Assembly (NCBI GenBank): GCA_013362555.1
Contig: JABFVX010000116.1
Coordinates: forward strand, 1 to 7,757
Direction: 5' to 3'
Source of the DNA: Mycobacteriaceae bacterium
GTDB lineage: Bacteria; Actinomycetota; Actinomycetes; Mycobacteriales; Mycobacteriaceae
Length of the DNA stretch: 7,757 nt
Part shown: piece by piece, positions 1 through 5,204 of the stretch
Position numbering within the stretch: the stretch's first letter is position 1
How the letters are laid out: each line of letters starts with the position of its first letter
Notes under the pieces: generated by a model
Told to the model about the DNA's origin: nothing
Databases searched by the model: none
What the model saw: the letters and a program-made list of their open reading frames with translations, nothing else
Made by a program: the position numbers and the translations under genes

Positions 1-31
1 TGCAAGACCACCGCGACCGCGGGTCGACACC

Positions 32-61
32 TTGGCAATGCATTAGCCGTATACGTATACT
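32..61 (+). promoter_or_regulatory. Probable leaderless promoter of the small cysteine-rich gene
   Basis: A -35 box TTGGCA (32-37), an 18-bp spacer and a -10 box TATACT (56-61) are followed by only six bases (CGCCGC) before the ATG at 68. The expected transcription start would fall on or next to the A of ATG, so the mRNA would have no leader; no Shine-Dalgarno sequence is present. The -10 box overlaps a perfect 12-bp palindrome GTATACGTATAC (49-60), which could be an operator or may only reflect the A/T-rich promoter core. Leaderless mRNAs are common in mycobacteria and relatives. The boxes are seen directly; their use is inferred. Confidence 0.6.
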
Positions 62-67
62 CGCCGC

Positions 68-361
68 ATGTTCGACCCGATCAGCCTGATCGCCGGCGGC
101 GCACTGGTCGGCGCAGGCTGGGTCGCGGGCCGGTTCGGCCGTCGCACGCGGGCGGCCGCGCCGCAGCCGAGCGTCGCACGCTGCGGCTGCGGCCACGATT
201 TGGCCATGCACGACCGCGAAACCCGGGAATGCCACAGCGAGTTCAAACGCAAGACCAACGGCGTCGCCACCTGGGTCCGCTGCCCCTGCCGGCAGTACTC
301 CGGCCCCCAGCCCCTCGCCGAGTTCTTCGCTCCGCCCCTGCTCCCGCCCCAGGAGCCGTGA
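68..361 (+). CDS. Small membrane-anchored cysteine-rich protein, function unknown
   Basis: Function not known. The 97-residue product begins with a hydrophobic stretch (about residues 5-23, rich in Gly/Ala/Val) followed by basic residues (GRFGRRTR). This fits a single N-terminal membrane segment with the rest in the cytoplasm. The middle carries a compact set of possible metal ligands: C39-x-C41-x-H43, H48, C55-H56 and C72-x-C74, the last inside WVRCPCRQYSGP. The pairing of CxC motifs suggests a zinc-binding knuckle, but no named domain is assigned. The C-terminus is proline-rich. The ATG at 68 is chosen because a well-placed -10 box lies six bases upstream, implying leaderless translation. 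The gene converges on the clpC2-like gene, with a hairpin between them. Coding is supported by the third-position G/C bias and the ordered Cys/His pattern; the overlapping reverse-strand frame lacks any recognisable motif. Confidence 0.75.
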   Translation: MFDPISLIAGGALVGAGWVAGRFGRRTRAAAPQPSVARCGCGHDLAMHDRETRECHSEFKRKTNGVATWVRCPCRQYSGPQPLAEFFAPPLLPPQEP

Positions 362-372
362 CCTACAGAGCT

Positions 373-423
373 TCCAGAACGACCCATGAATTGCGTTCGA
401 CGCAATTCATGGGTCGTCCCGGA
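373..423. repeat. Intergenic hairpin repeat, family A copy 1 (likely bidirectional terminator)
   Basis: An inverted repeat with perfect 18-base arms (379-396 and 400-417), a three-base loop TCG and a further partly paired TCC/GGA edge. It lies between the ends of two convergent genes (stops at 361 and 431), the expected place for a bidirectional terminator. No T-tract follows, which is usual for actinobacterial terminators. The arm sequence ACGACCCATGAATTGCGT is a variant of the arms at 1553-1593 and 5076-5202, so this is a repeated element and not a unique hairpin. Confidence 0.8.
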
Positions 424-430
424 CGCGCTC

Positions 431-1165
431 TCAGAGCGTCGTGGCGCCGGGGAGGGACTCGAGCAGCGTGACCAAGTCGGTCTCGACCGCGTCTTTGTCC
501 AGGCCGAGACCGGACAGGACGCCGGAGCCGTTTTCGCGTTCGAGCAGGGCCAGCAGAATGTGCTCGGTGCCGATGTAGTTGTGGCCCAGACGCAGCGCCT
601 CGCGGAAGGTGAGCTCGAGAGCCTTGCGGCACTGCATGTCGAACGGGATCAGCGCGGGGATGTCGGTGGCGGCGGCGGGCAGTGCCGCGGCCGCCACCCG
701 GCGCACCGCGTCGAGAGTGAGGCCGCGGGCCTCGATCAGCTTGGCCGCCAAGCCCTCCGGCTGAGTGAGCAGGCCGAGCACCAGGTGCTCCGGCGTAATC
801 TCCGCGTGGCTCTCGGCGCGCGCCTGCTCCTGCGCCGCCACCACCACGGAACGAGCTCGATGGGTGAAGCGGGCGAAGCCAGTCGAGGGATCCAGGGCGG
901 CGGCCGCGGCTTGCTCGAGGTCGCCGGGCGACTTCGGGACGAACCGCTTCTGCGCGGCCTGCTTGCTCACGCCCATGCTGCTGCCGATGTCGGTCCAGGA
1001 CGCCCCGGATCTGCGAGCCTGGTCGACGAAGTGGCCGATCAGGTGATCTGCCACATCGTCGAGGTGGCCGGCCGCGATGACCGCGTCGGTCAGCTGCTCC
1101 AGCACGTTGTCGGGGTGCGCCTTCTTGATGCCTGCGATCAGGTCGTCGAGTCGAACGTTCTGCAT
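431..1165 (-). CDS. clpC2: ClpC2-like protein: helix-turn-helix plus double Clp_N domain
   Basis: The 244-residue product resembles Mycobacterium tuberculosis ClpC2 (about 252 residues) along its length. An N-terminal helical region holds a helix-turn-helix at about 54-75 (GASWTDIGSSMGVSKQAAQK). Two Clp_N repeats follow: about 97-165, beginning FARFTHRAR, and about 172-238, containing IPF and GHNYIGTEHILLALL. There are no Walker motifs, so it is not an unfoldase. F97, F175 and E184 align with ClpC1 F2, F80 and E89, reported cyclomarin contacts. Mycobacterial ClpC2 is described as an autorepressed decoy that sequesters ClpC1-binding antibiotics; that role here is by homology. The ATG at 1165 is chosen because a consensus-like promoter ends six bases upstream and the protein then starts MQNVRLDDLI, matching the family's VRLDELI start. 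Two operators overlap the promoter, supporting autoregulation. Confidence 0.9.
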   Translation of the reverse strand: MQNVRLDDLIAGIKKAHPDNVLEQLTDAVIAAGHLDDVADHLIGHFVDQARRSGASWTDIGSSMGVSKQAAQKRFVPKSPGDLEQAAAAALDPSTGFARFTHRARSVVVAAQEQARAESHAEITPEHLVLGLLTQPEGLAAKLIEARGLTLDAVRRVAAAALPAAATDIPALIPFDMQCRKALELTFREALRLGHNYIGTEHILLALLERENGSGVLSGLGLDKDAVETDLVTLLESLPGATTL

Positions 1166-1166
1166 G

Positions 1167-1185
1167 CGTCAACTATAAGTTGACG
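1167..1185. promoter_or_regulatory. Operator 1 of the clpC2-like divergent control region
   Basis: A 19-bp dyad CGTCAACTATAAGTTGACG, with arms of eight bases around ATA. It ends one base before the clpC2-like start codon, covers that gene's -10 box and also supplies the -35 box (TTGACG, 1180-1185) of the opposite promoter. Its likely ligand is the helix-turn-helix of the ClpC2-like protein, inferred from position and from the reported autorepression of mycobacterial clpC2. Confidence 0.75.
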
Positions 1186-1201
1186 TTCTCCAATTCGTCA
1201 A
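1172..1201 (-). promoter_or_regulatory. Leaderless promoter of the clpC2-like gene
   Basis: On the minus strand, TTGACG (1201-1196), an 18-bp spacer and TATAGT (1177-1172) are followed by six bases (TGACGC) and then the ATG at 1165. Transcription should start at the A of the start codon, and no Shine-Dalgarno sequence lies within reach. The -35 box is inside the second operator and the -10 box is inside the first, so a protein bound at either site should block the promoter. Confidence 0.75.
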
Positions 1202-1209
1202 CCTCTAGT
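1180..1209 (+). promoter_or_regulatory. Promoter of the 105-residue gene, overlapping the clpC2 promoter
   Basis: TTGACG (1180-1185), an 18-bp spacer and TCTAGT (1204-1209) mirror the opposite promoter with identical spacing. The start would be near 1216, giving a leader of about 13 bases without a Shine-Dalgarno sequence. An alternative -10 box TAAACT (1217-1222) sits exactly six bases before the ATG at 1229 and would give a leaderless mRNA, but it lacks a good -35 box. Which is used cannot be decided from sequence. Confidence 0.55.
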
Positions 1210-1214
1210 TGACG
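1196..1214. promoter_or_regulatory. Operator 2 of the clpC2-like divergent control region
   Basis: A second 19-bp dyad, CGTCAACCTCTAGTTGACG, with the same CGTCAAC-N5-GTTGACG plan as operator 1. Centre-to-centre spacing between the two is 29 bp. It covers the -35 box of the clpC2-like promoter and the -10 box of the rightward promoter. Two equal sites of the same length and arm sequence in one short intergenic region are strong evidence for a dedicated dimeric repressor. Confidence 0.75.
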
Positions 1215-1228
1215 ACTAAACTGCGAGC

Positions 1229-1546
1229 ATGGCGGACGCAGATTTCGCACATACCGATCACGCCACCCGCAGCAGGCACGAGAAGGCGACGCAGCTTGCC
1301 CGCTACATCTGGGACCGCGGCATCACCGGCGCCGAACTGCTCGCGCTGCCGCTCACTCTCCGCCGCAAACTGGCGCGCGCCGCGGGCGCGAACCCTCCGA
1401 GCACCGAGGAAACCTGGATCCTGGTCGCGGACTTGCTCAGCCGGAAATCCGCGTGGGCCGCAGCCCATCCCGATCACCCCGCCGCCCGCCCGGCCGACGC
1501 CGACGAGAAAATCCTCTGGGTCAAACCTCCCGTAACCCCCTTCTAG
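1229..1546 (+). CDS. 105-residue protein of unknown function, divergent from clpC2
   Basis: Function not recognised. The product is soluble, with no signal peptide or membrane segment. Residues about 15-82 form a likely helical domain with conserved-looking aromatic and Gly/Pro positions: YIWDRGITGAELLAL, then RRKLARAAGANPPSTEETW, then VADLLSRKSAWAAAHPDHPA. The tail after residue 85 is acidic and then ends in ILWVKPPVTPF. There are no cysteines and no obvious catalytic motif. The pattern of two short helices, an NPPS turn and a further helix could be a small protein- or nucleic-acid-binding fold; this is a guess. The ATG at 1229 is chosen because the promoter elements end just before it. The gene shares its operators with the divergent clpC2-like gene, so the two are probably induced together. 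A hairpin repeat follows directly after the stop. Confidence 0.75.
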   Translation: MADADFAHTDHATRSRHEKATQLARYIWDRGITGAELLALPLTLRRKLARAAGANPPSTEETWILVADLLSRKSAWAAAHPDHPAARPADADEKILWVKPPVTPF

Positions 1547-1547
1547 T

Positions 1548-1598
1548 TCCAGAATGACCCGTGACGTGCGTTGGACGCACGTCACGGGTCATTGTGGA
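1548..1598. repeat. Intergenic hairpin repeat, family A copy 2 (likely terminator)
   Basis: Arms of 19 perfectly paired bases (1553-1571 and 1575-1593) around the loop TGG, extended to 24 positions with one mismatch by TCCAG/GTGGA at the edges. It starts one base after the stop of the 105-residue gene and precedes nadE on the same strand, so it probably ends transcription of the upstream gene. The arm ATGACCCGTGACGTGCGT differs from copy 1 at four positions, each matched by the complementary change in the opposite arm. The arm carries an ATG at 1554 in frame with nadE, which can mislead start calling. Confidence 0.8.
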
Positions 1599-1646
1599 GG
1601 TTTGCAACGCGCGAGGGAGCGAGCCGGAGCGGGTAGCTTGGCTCGG

Positions 1647-3647
1647 GTGACCGAGCTACCGTTCGATTCGCTGTACCGGCATGGGTTCGCGCGGGTGGCA
1701 GTGGCCGTGCCTCGGGTGCGGGTGGCCGATCCGGAGTTCAATGTCGAGCACACGCTGCGGCTCGCGCGGGAGGCAGCGGGGCAAGGCACGGTATTGACCG
1801 TCTTCCCCGAGCTCGGCATGTCCTGCTACACGGCGGACGATTTGTTTCACCAGGATGCGCTGCAAGGCGCGGTGGACGACGCGCTGGCGCGAGTGGTGGC
1901 CGAGAGTGCGGACATCGACACGGTGCTGGTGGTCGGGGCGCCGGTGCGGACGCAGGGTCGGCTGTTCAACTGCGCCGTCGCGATCGGCGGCGGAACCGTG
2001 CTCGGCGTGACGCCCAAGAGCTATCTGCCGAACTACCGGGAGTTCTACGAGAAGCGCCAATTCGCCGCGGCGCGGGAGAATCTCGCCGAGCACGTCACCA
2101 TCGCGGGGCAGCGCGCCCCGTTCGGGACCGACCTGCTGTTCACGGCGGCCAACGTCGACGGGTTCACCTTCCACCTGGAGATCTGCGAGGACGGCTGGGT
2201 TCCGCTGCCGCCCAGCGGTTTTGCCGCGCTGGCCGGGGCGACTGTGCTGGTCAACCTGTCGGCGAGCAACATCGTCGTCGGCAAGGCCGACTACCGGCGC
2301 GAGCTGTGCACCGCACACTCCGCGCGCTTTCTCGCGGCCTACCTGTATTCGGCGGCAGGCCACGGCGAGTCGACCACCGACATGGCGTGGGACGGGCAGG
2401 CCCTGATCTGCGAGAACGGCGACCTGCTTGCCGAGGGCGAACGCTTCGCCGACCACCCGCAGCTGGTCACCGCGGACCTGGATATCCGACGGCTGGCCGC
2501 GGACCGGCTCCGGATGACGAGTTTCGCCGACAACGTGCACGACCACCGGGAGCGGCTGGCCCGAATGCGGCGGGTGGAAGTCGAGCTTCCGGTGCGGGCG
2601 GGCGCCGTGGAGCTGCGGCGCGAAATCGGCAGGTTCCCCTACGTTCCCGCCGATCCGACCGCCCGCGACGAGCGCTGCGCCGAGGTGTTCCGCATTCAGG
2701 TGGCGGGCCTGAGCACGCGCCTGGAGGCGACCGGGACCGAGCGGGTGGTGATCGGCGTGTCCGGCGGGCTCGACTCCACCTTGGCGCTCATCGTGGCGGC
2801 GCGGACCATGGACCGGCTCGGACTGCCGCGGTCGCGGGTGCTGGCGTACACCATGCCCGGCTTCGCCACCGGGGACCGGACGCGCACCGACGCCCACCGG
2901 CTGATGTCCGCGCTCGGGGTGACCGCCGCGGAGATCGACATCCGCCCGTCGGCCACGCAGATGTTGCGCGACCTGAACCACCCAGCCGCCGAAGGCATTC
3001 CGCAGTACGACCGCACCTACGAGAACGTGCAGGCGGGCGAGCGGACCTCGCACTTGTTCCGGCTCGCGAACATGCACGACGCCCTGGTGATCGGCACCGG
3101 CGATCTGAGCGAACTGGCTTTGGGCTGGTGCACTTTCGGGGTGGGCGACCACATGGCGCACTACAGCGTCAACGCATCGGTGCCGAAAACCCTGATCAAG
3201 TACCTGATCGCGTGGACCGTCGAGACCGAAGGCCTCGGCGGGGCGGCGGACTCGGTGCTGCGCTCCGTACTGGAGACCGAGATCTCGCCCGAGCTGATCC
3301 CCGCGGACGGCGACAGCGGGCCGCAACGCTCCGAGGACGCTGTCGGCCCCTACGAGCTCCAGGACTTCCACCTCTACTACCTGCTGCGCTTCGGCTACCA
3401 GCCCAGCCGGATCGCCTATCTGGCGCAGCACGCCTGGGCAGGCGAGTACGACCTGCCGACAGTGAAACTCTGGCTGGCGGAATTCCTGCGCCGTTTCATC
3501 CAGACCGCACAGTTCAAGCGTTCCACCCTGCCCAACGCGCCCAAAGTCGGCTCCGGCGGCTCCCTTTCGCCCCGCGGCGACTGGCGCGCCCCCAGCGACG
3601 CCGTCGCCACCGCCTGGCTCGCCGAACTCGACCGCAACGTCCCGTAA
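1647..3647 (+). CDS. nadE: Glutamine-dependent NAD(+) synthetase
   Basis: Catalyses the last step of NAD synthesis: ATP-dependent amidation of nicotinic acid adenine dinucleotide, with ammonia from glutamine. The 666-residue cytoplasmic product has both domains. The N-terminal nitrilase-type glutaminase (about 14-300) carries the triad E55 (VFPEL), K124 (TPKSYLP) and C180 (EICED). The C-terminal synthetase (about 340-660) carries the ATP-binding SGGLDS loop (372-377), ENVQAGERT and GTGDLSELALGW. It is close in plan to the 679-residue M. tuberculosis enzyme. Compared with that enzyme as I recall it, the canonical GVGDQMSHYNVNAGVPK reads GVGDHMAHYSVNASVPK, and a segment of about ten residues after HAW is missing, so it may be a diverged paralogue. 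The start is uncertain: GTG 1647 fits the family N-terminus (FDSLYRHGFARV), while TTG 1638 has a better-placed GGAG (1626-1629). The ATG at 1554 lies in a repeat and is rejected. Confidence 0.92.
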   Translation: MTELPFDSLYRHGFARVAVAVPRVRVADPEFNVEHTLRLAREAAGQGTVLTVFPELGMSCYTADDLFHQDALQGAVDDALARVVAESADIDTVLVVGAPVRTQGRLFNCAVAIGGGTVLGVTPKSYLPNYREFYEKRQFAAARENLAEHVTIAGQRAPFGTDLLFTAANVDGFTFHLEICEDGWVPLPPSGFAALAGATVLVNLSASNIVVGKADYRRELCTAHSARFLAAYLYSAAGHGESTTDMAWDGQALICENGDLLAEGERFADHPQLVTADLDIRRLAADRLRMTSFADNVHDHRERLARMRRVEVELPVRAGAVELRREIGRFPYVPADPTARDERCAEVFRIQVAGLSTRLEATGTERVVIGVSGGLDSTLALIVAARTMDRLGLPRSRVLAYTMPGFATGDRTRTDAHRLMSALGVTAAEIDIRPSATQMLRDLNHPAAEGIPQYDRTYENVQAGERTSHLFRLANMHDALVIGTGDLSELALGWCTFGVGDHMAHYSVNASVPKTLIKYLIAWTVETEGLGGAADSVLRSVLETEISPELIPADGDSGPQRSEDAVGPYELQDFHLYYLLRFGYQPSRIAYLAQHAWAGEYDLPTVKLWLAEFLRRFIQTAQFKRSTLPNAPKVGSGGSLSPRGDWRAPSDAVATAWLAELDRNVP

Positions 3648-3655
3648 CCGGCCAC

Positions 3656-3721
3656 CCTCACACCCGTTCCGCGGGTCTACACCCGCAGCTGCGGGTGTAG
3701 ACCCGCGGAACGGGTGTGAGG
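3656..3721. repeat. Perfect 66-bp palindrome, family B (bidirectional terminator)
   Basis: Two 33-base arms (3656-3688 and 3689-3721) are exact reverse complements with no spacer; the centre is CAGCTG. It fills the gap between the stop of nadE (3647) and the stop of the oppositely oriented transporter (3723), so it can terminate both transcripts. Within each arm CACCC recurs (CACACCCG, then TACACCCG), giving an internal repeat. The element is unrelated in sequence to the family A hairpins. A partial relative lies at 7732-7757. Confidence 0.85.
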
Positions 3722-3722
3722 A

Positions 3723-5027
3723 TCAGGAGGCGTAGGTCGAGTCGTCGGCTATGTCGGCTTGGGATCGGTCGGGGAGCAGGGTTGTGCAGACGACGGTGAC
3801 CGCGGCGGCCAGGACGACGTACGCCGCGATCGCGAAGGGGGTGCCGGTGGCGTGCAGCAGCCAGGTGGCCAGCAGCGGGGCCGGTCCGCCCGCGAACACC
3901 GAGGCGAGCTGGTAGCCGAGCCCCGCCCCGCCGTAGCGCAGACGGGTCGGGAAGGTCTCGCCGATCAGCGCGGCCTGCGGGCCGTACTGCATGGCATGCG
4001 GTATCAGCGACGCCACGATGGCGATGACGACGACGGCTCGCGAACCGCCCTGCAGCACAGCGAAGTACGGGAACGCGAGCAGCGCCGTCGACACCGCGCC
4101 CGCCAGGTACACCCGTTTGCGCCCGACGCGGTCCGACAGCAGCGAGAACCACGGGATCGTCACCAGTTGCAGTGCTGCCGCAAGCAGCACGGCGTTGAGC
4201 ACGAAGGTCTTCGAATAGAGGCGCTCGTCGTGCAAGTACTTCAGCACGTAACTGGTGAACAGGTAGAACGGCATCTGTTCGGAGAAGCGGAGCCCGGCCG
4301 ACAACAGAATCTCGCGCCAGTGCCGCCGAACCACCTCCGGCACCGGGCTGCGCGCGGCGCGCTTGTCGGCGAGCACTGCGGCGAACATCGGGGTCTCCAG
4401 GATCCGCAGCCGGATCACCAGTCCGACCAGCACCAGAATCAGACTGGCCAGGAACGGGATTCGCCAGCCCCAGCTGTCGAAGGCGCGGTCCGGCAGCAGC
4501 GCCGACAGCAGCGTCATGCCGCCCGTCCCGAGCACCAAGCCGATCGGCACGCCGACCTGGGCGAAGCTGCCGAGCAGGCCGCGTCGGCGCTGGTCGCCCC
4601 ATTCCATCGTCAGCAGCACCGATCCGCTCCACTCGCCGCCGATCGCCATGCCTTGAACCACCCGGAGCAGCACCAGCGCCAACGGCGCGGCCGGTCCGGC
4701 GACGTCGGTTCCCGGCAGCAGCCCGACCAGCGCCGACGCCGTGCCCATCAGCACCAGAGTGACGATCAGCGTCGCCTTGCGCCCGATCCGGTCGCCCCAG
4801 TGACCGAAGACCGCCGCACCGAGCGGACGCGCGGCGAACCCGACAGCATAGGTCGCGAACGACTGCATCGCCCCCGCGTAGCTGCTCGACGCCGGGAAGA
4901 ACAAGTGCGGAAAGACCAGTGCGGCAGCAGTGTTGTAAAGGAAGAAGTCGTACCACTCGATGGTGGTCCCGATCGCGCTCGCCGCCGCCGCCCGCCGCAC
5001 CTGAATCGCGCGCCCATCCACAGCCAT
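3723..5027 (-). CDS. MFS transporter, metabolite:H+ symporter (MHS) type
   Basis: An inner-membrane secondary transporter, likely importing an organic acid, osmolyte or similar metabolite with protons; the substrate cannot be told from sequence. The 434-residue product has the MHS signature IGTTIEWYDFFLY (about 19-31) in the first helix. The loop 2-3 motif GHWGDRIGRK (75-84) is echoed in the second half by SLLSDRVGRKR (295-305). RVVQGMAIGGEWSGS (122-136), SWGWRIPF (185-192) and GETFPTRLRYGGAGLGYQL (356-374) are also typical of the family. Twelve helices are expected and the length is normal. The ATG at 5027 gives the usual short MHS N-terminus. A GTG at 5021 with GGGG six bases upstream is an alternative. 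The frame stays open back to 5195 only by reading through the repeat at 5076-5202. It lies downstream of tetR on the same strand, 177 bases away. Confidence 0.88.
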   Translation of the reverse strand: MAVDGRAIQVRRAAAASAIGTTIEWYDFFLYNTAAALVFPHLFFPASSSYAGAMQSFATYAVGFAARPLGAAVFGHWGDRIGRKATLIVTLVLMGTASALVGLLPGTDVAGPAAPLALVLLRVVQGMAIGGEWSGSVLLTMEWGDQRRRGLLGSFAQVGVPIGLVLGTGGMTLLSALLPDRAFDSWGWRIPFLASLILVLVGLVIRLRILETPMFAAVLADKRAARSPVPEVVRRHWREILLSAGLRFSEQMPFYLFTSYVLKYLHDERLYSKTFVLNAVLLAAALQLVTIPWFSLLSDRVGRKRVYLAGAVSTALLAFPYFAVLQGGSRAVVVIAIVASLIPHAMQYGPQAALIGETFPTRLRYGGAGLGYQLASVFAGGPAPLLATWLLHATGTPFAIAAYVVLAAAVTVVCTTLLPDRSQADIADDSTYAS

Positions 5028-5075
5028 CCCCGCACGGTAATCGCACCCCGGCACTACCGCGCCGGATTCGAGATT

Positions 5076-5202
5076 GTCCAGAATGACCCATGAGGTGCGT
5101 CTTCGCGCTGTGAGACGGCGGCCCGAGGAGGCAGCGTGCGTAACACCGCAGGGCCTCGCGAGCAGCGCCATACAGCACCGCACGTCACGGGTCATTCTGG
5201 AC
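5076..5202. repeat. Expanded family A repeat: 24-bp terminal inverted repeats around 79 bases
   Basis: The left end (5076-5099) and right end (5179-5202) are inverted copies matching at 22 of 24 positions, and both match the hairpin arms at 373-423 and 1548-1598. Here a 79-base interior separates the arms in place of a three-base loop. The interior itself has nested complementary segments: GCGCTG 5105-5110 with CAGCGC 5163-5168, GGCCC 5120-5124 with GGGCC 5151-5155, and TGCG 5137-5140 with CGCA 5147-5150. The whole could fold as one long interrupted stem. It starts two bases beyond the tetR stop and ends about 50 bases before the symporter start, so it could terminate tetR or attenuate the symporter. 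No transposase is present; it may be a miniature non-autonomous element. Confidence 0.7.
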
Positions 5203-5204
5203 GA

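Noticed and set aside
9..31. Possible arm of the family B palindrome at the left edge
   Set aside because: It matches part of the 3656-3721 arm at about 18 of 23 positions, but the shared part is G+C-rich, no inverted partner is visible and the site abuts a promoter instead of a gene end; chance cannot be excluded.
427..437. Small dyad GCTCTCAGAGC across the clpC2-like stop codon
   Set aside because: Only five paired bases; too short to call in such G+C-rich sequence.
363..1172. Long reverse-strand frame of 269 codons over the clpC2-like gene
   Set aside because: It is rich in Arg/Pro/Gly with no domain pattern, the signature of a shadow frame; the overlapping frame 431-1165 encodes clear HTH and Clp_N domains.
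386..1183. Forward frame of 265 codons opposite the clpC2-like gene
   Set aside because: It begins inside the hairpin repeat and has no recognisable motif; it is the antisense of a well-supported gene.
1656..3431. Reverse-strand frame of 591 codons opposite nadE
   Set aside because: Low-complexity His/Arg/Gly/Val composition typical of antisense frames in G+C-rich genes; nadE catalytic motifs are all in the forward frame.
3658..5178. Reverse-strand frame of 506 codons overlapping the symporter gene
   Set aside because: It overlaps the true transporter in another frame and is rich in Arg and Gly without membrane segments or motifs.
5028..5195. N-terminal extension of the symporter to 5195
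   Set aside because: The extra 56 residues come from reading through the family A repeat and match nothing in the MHS family, whose members begin shortly before the EWYDFF motif.
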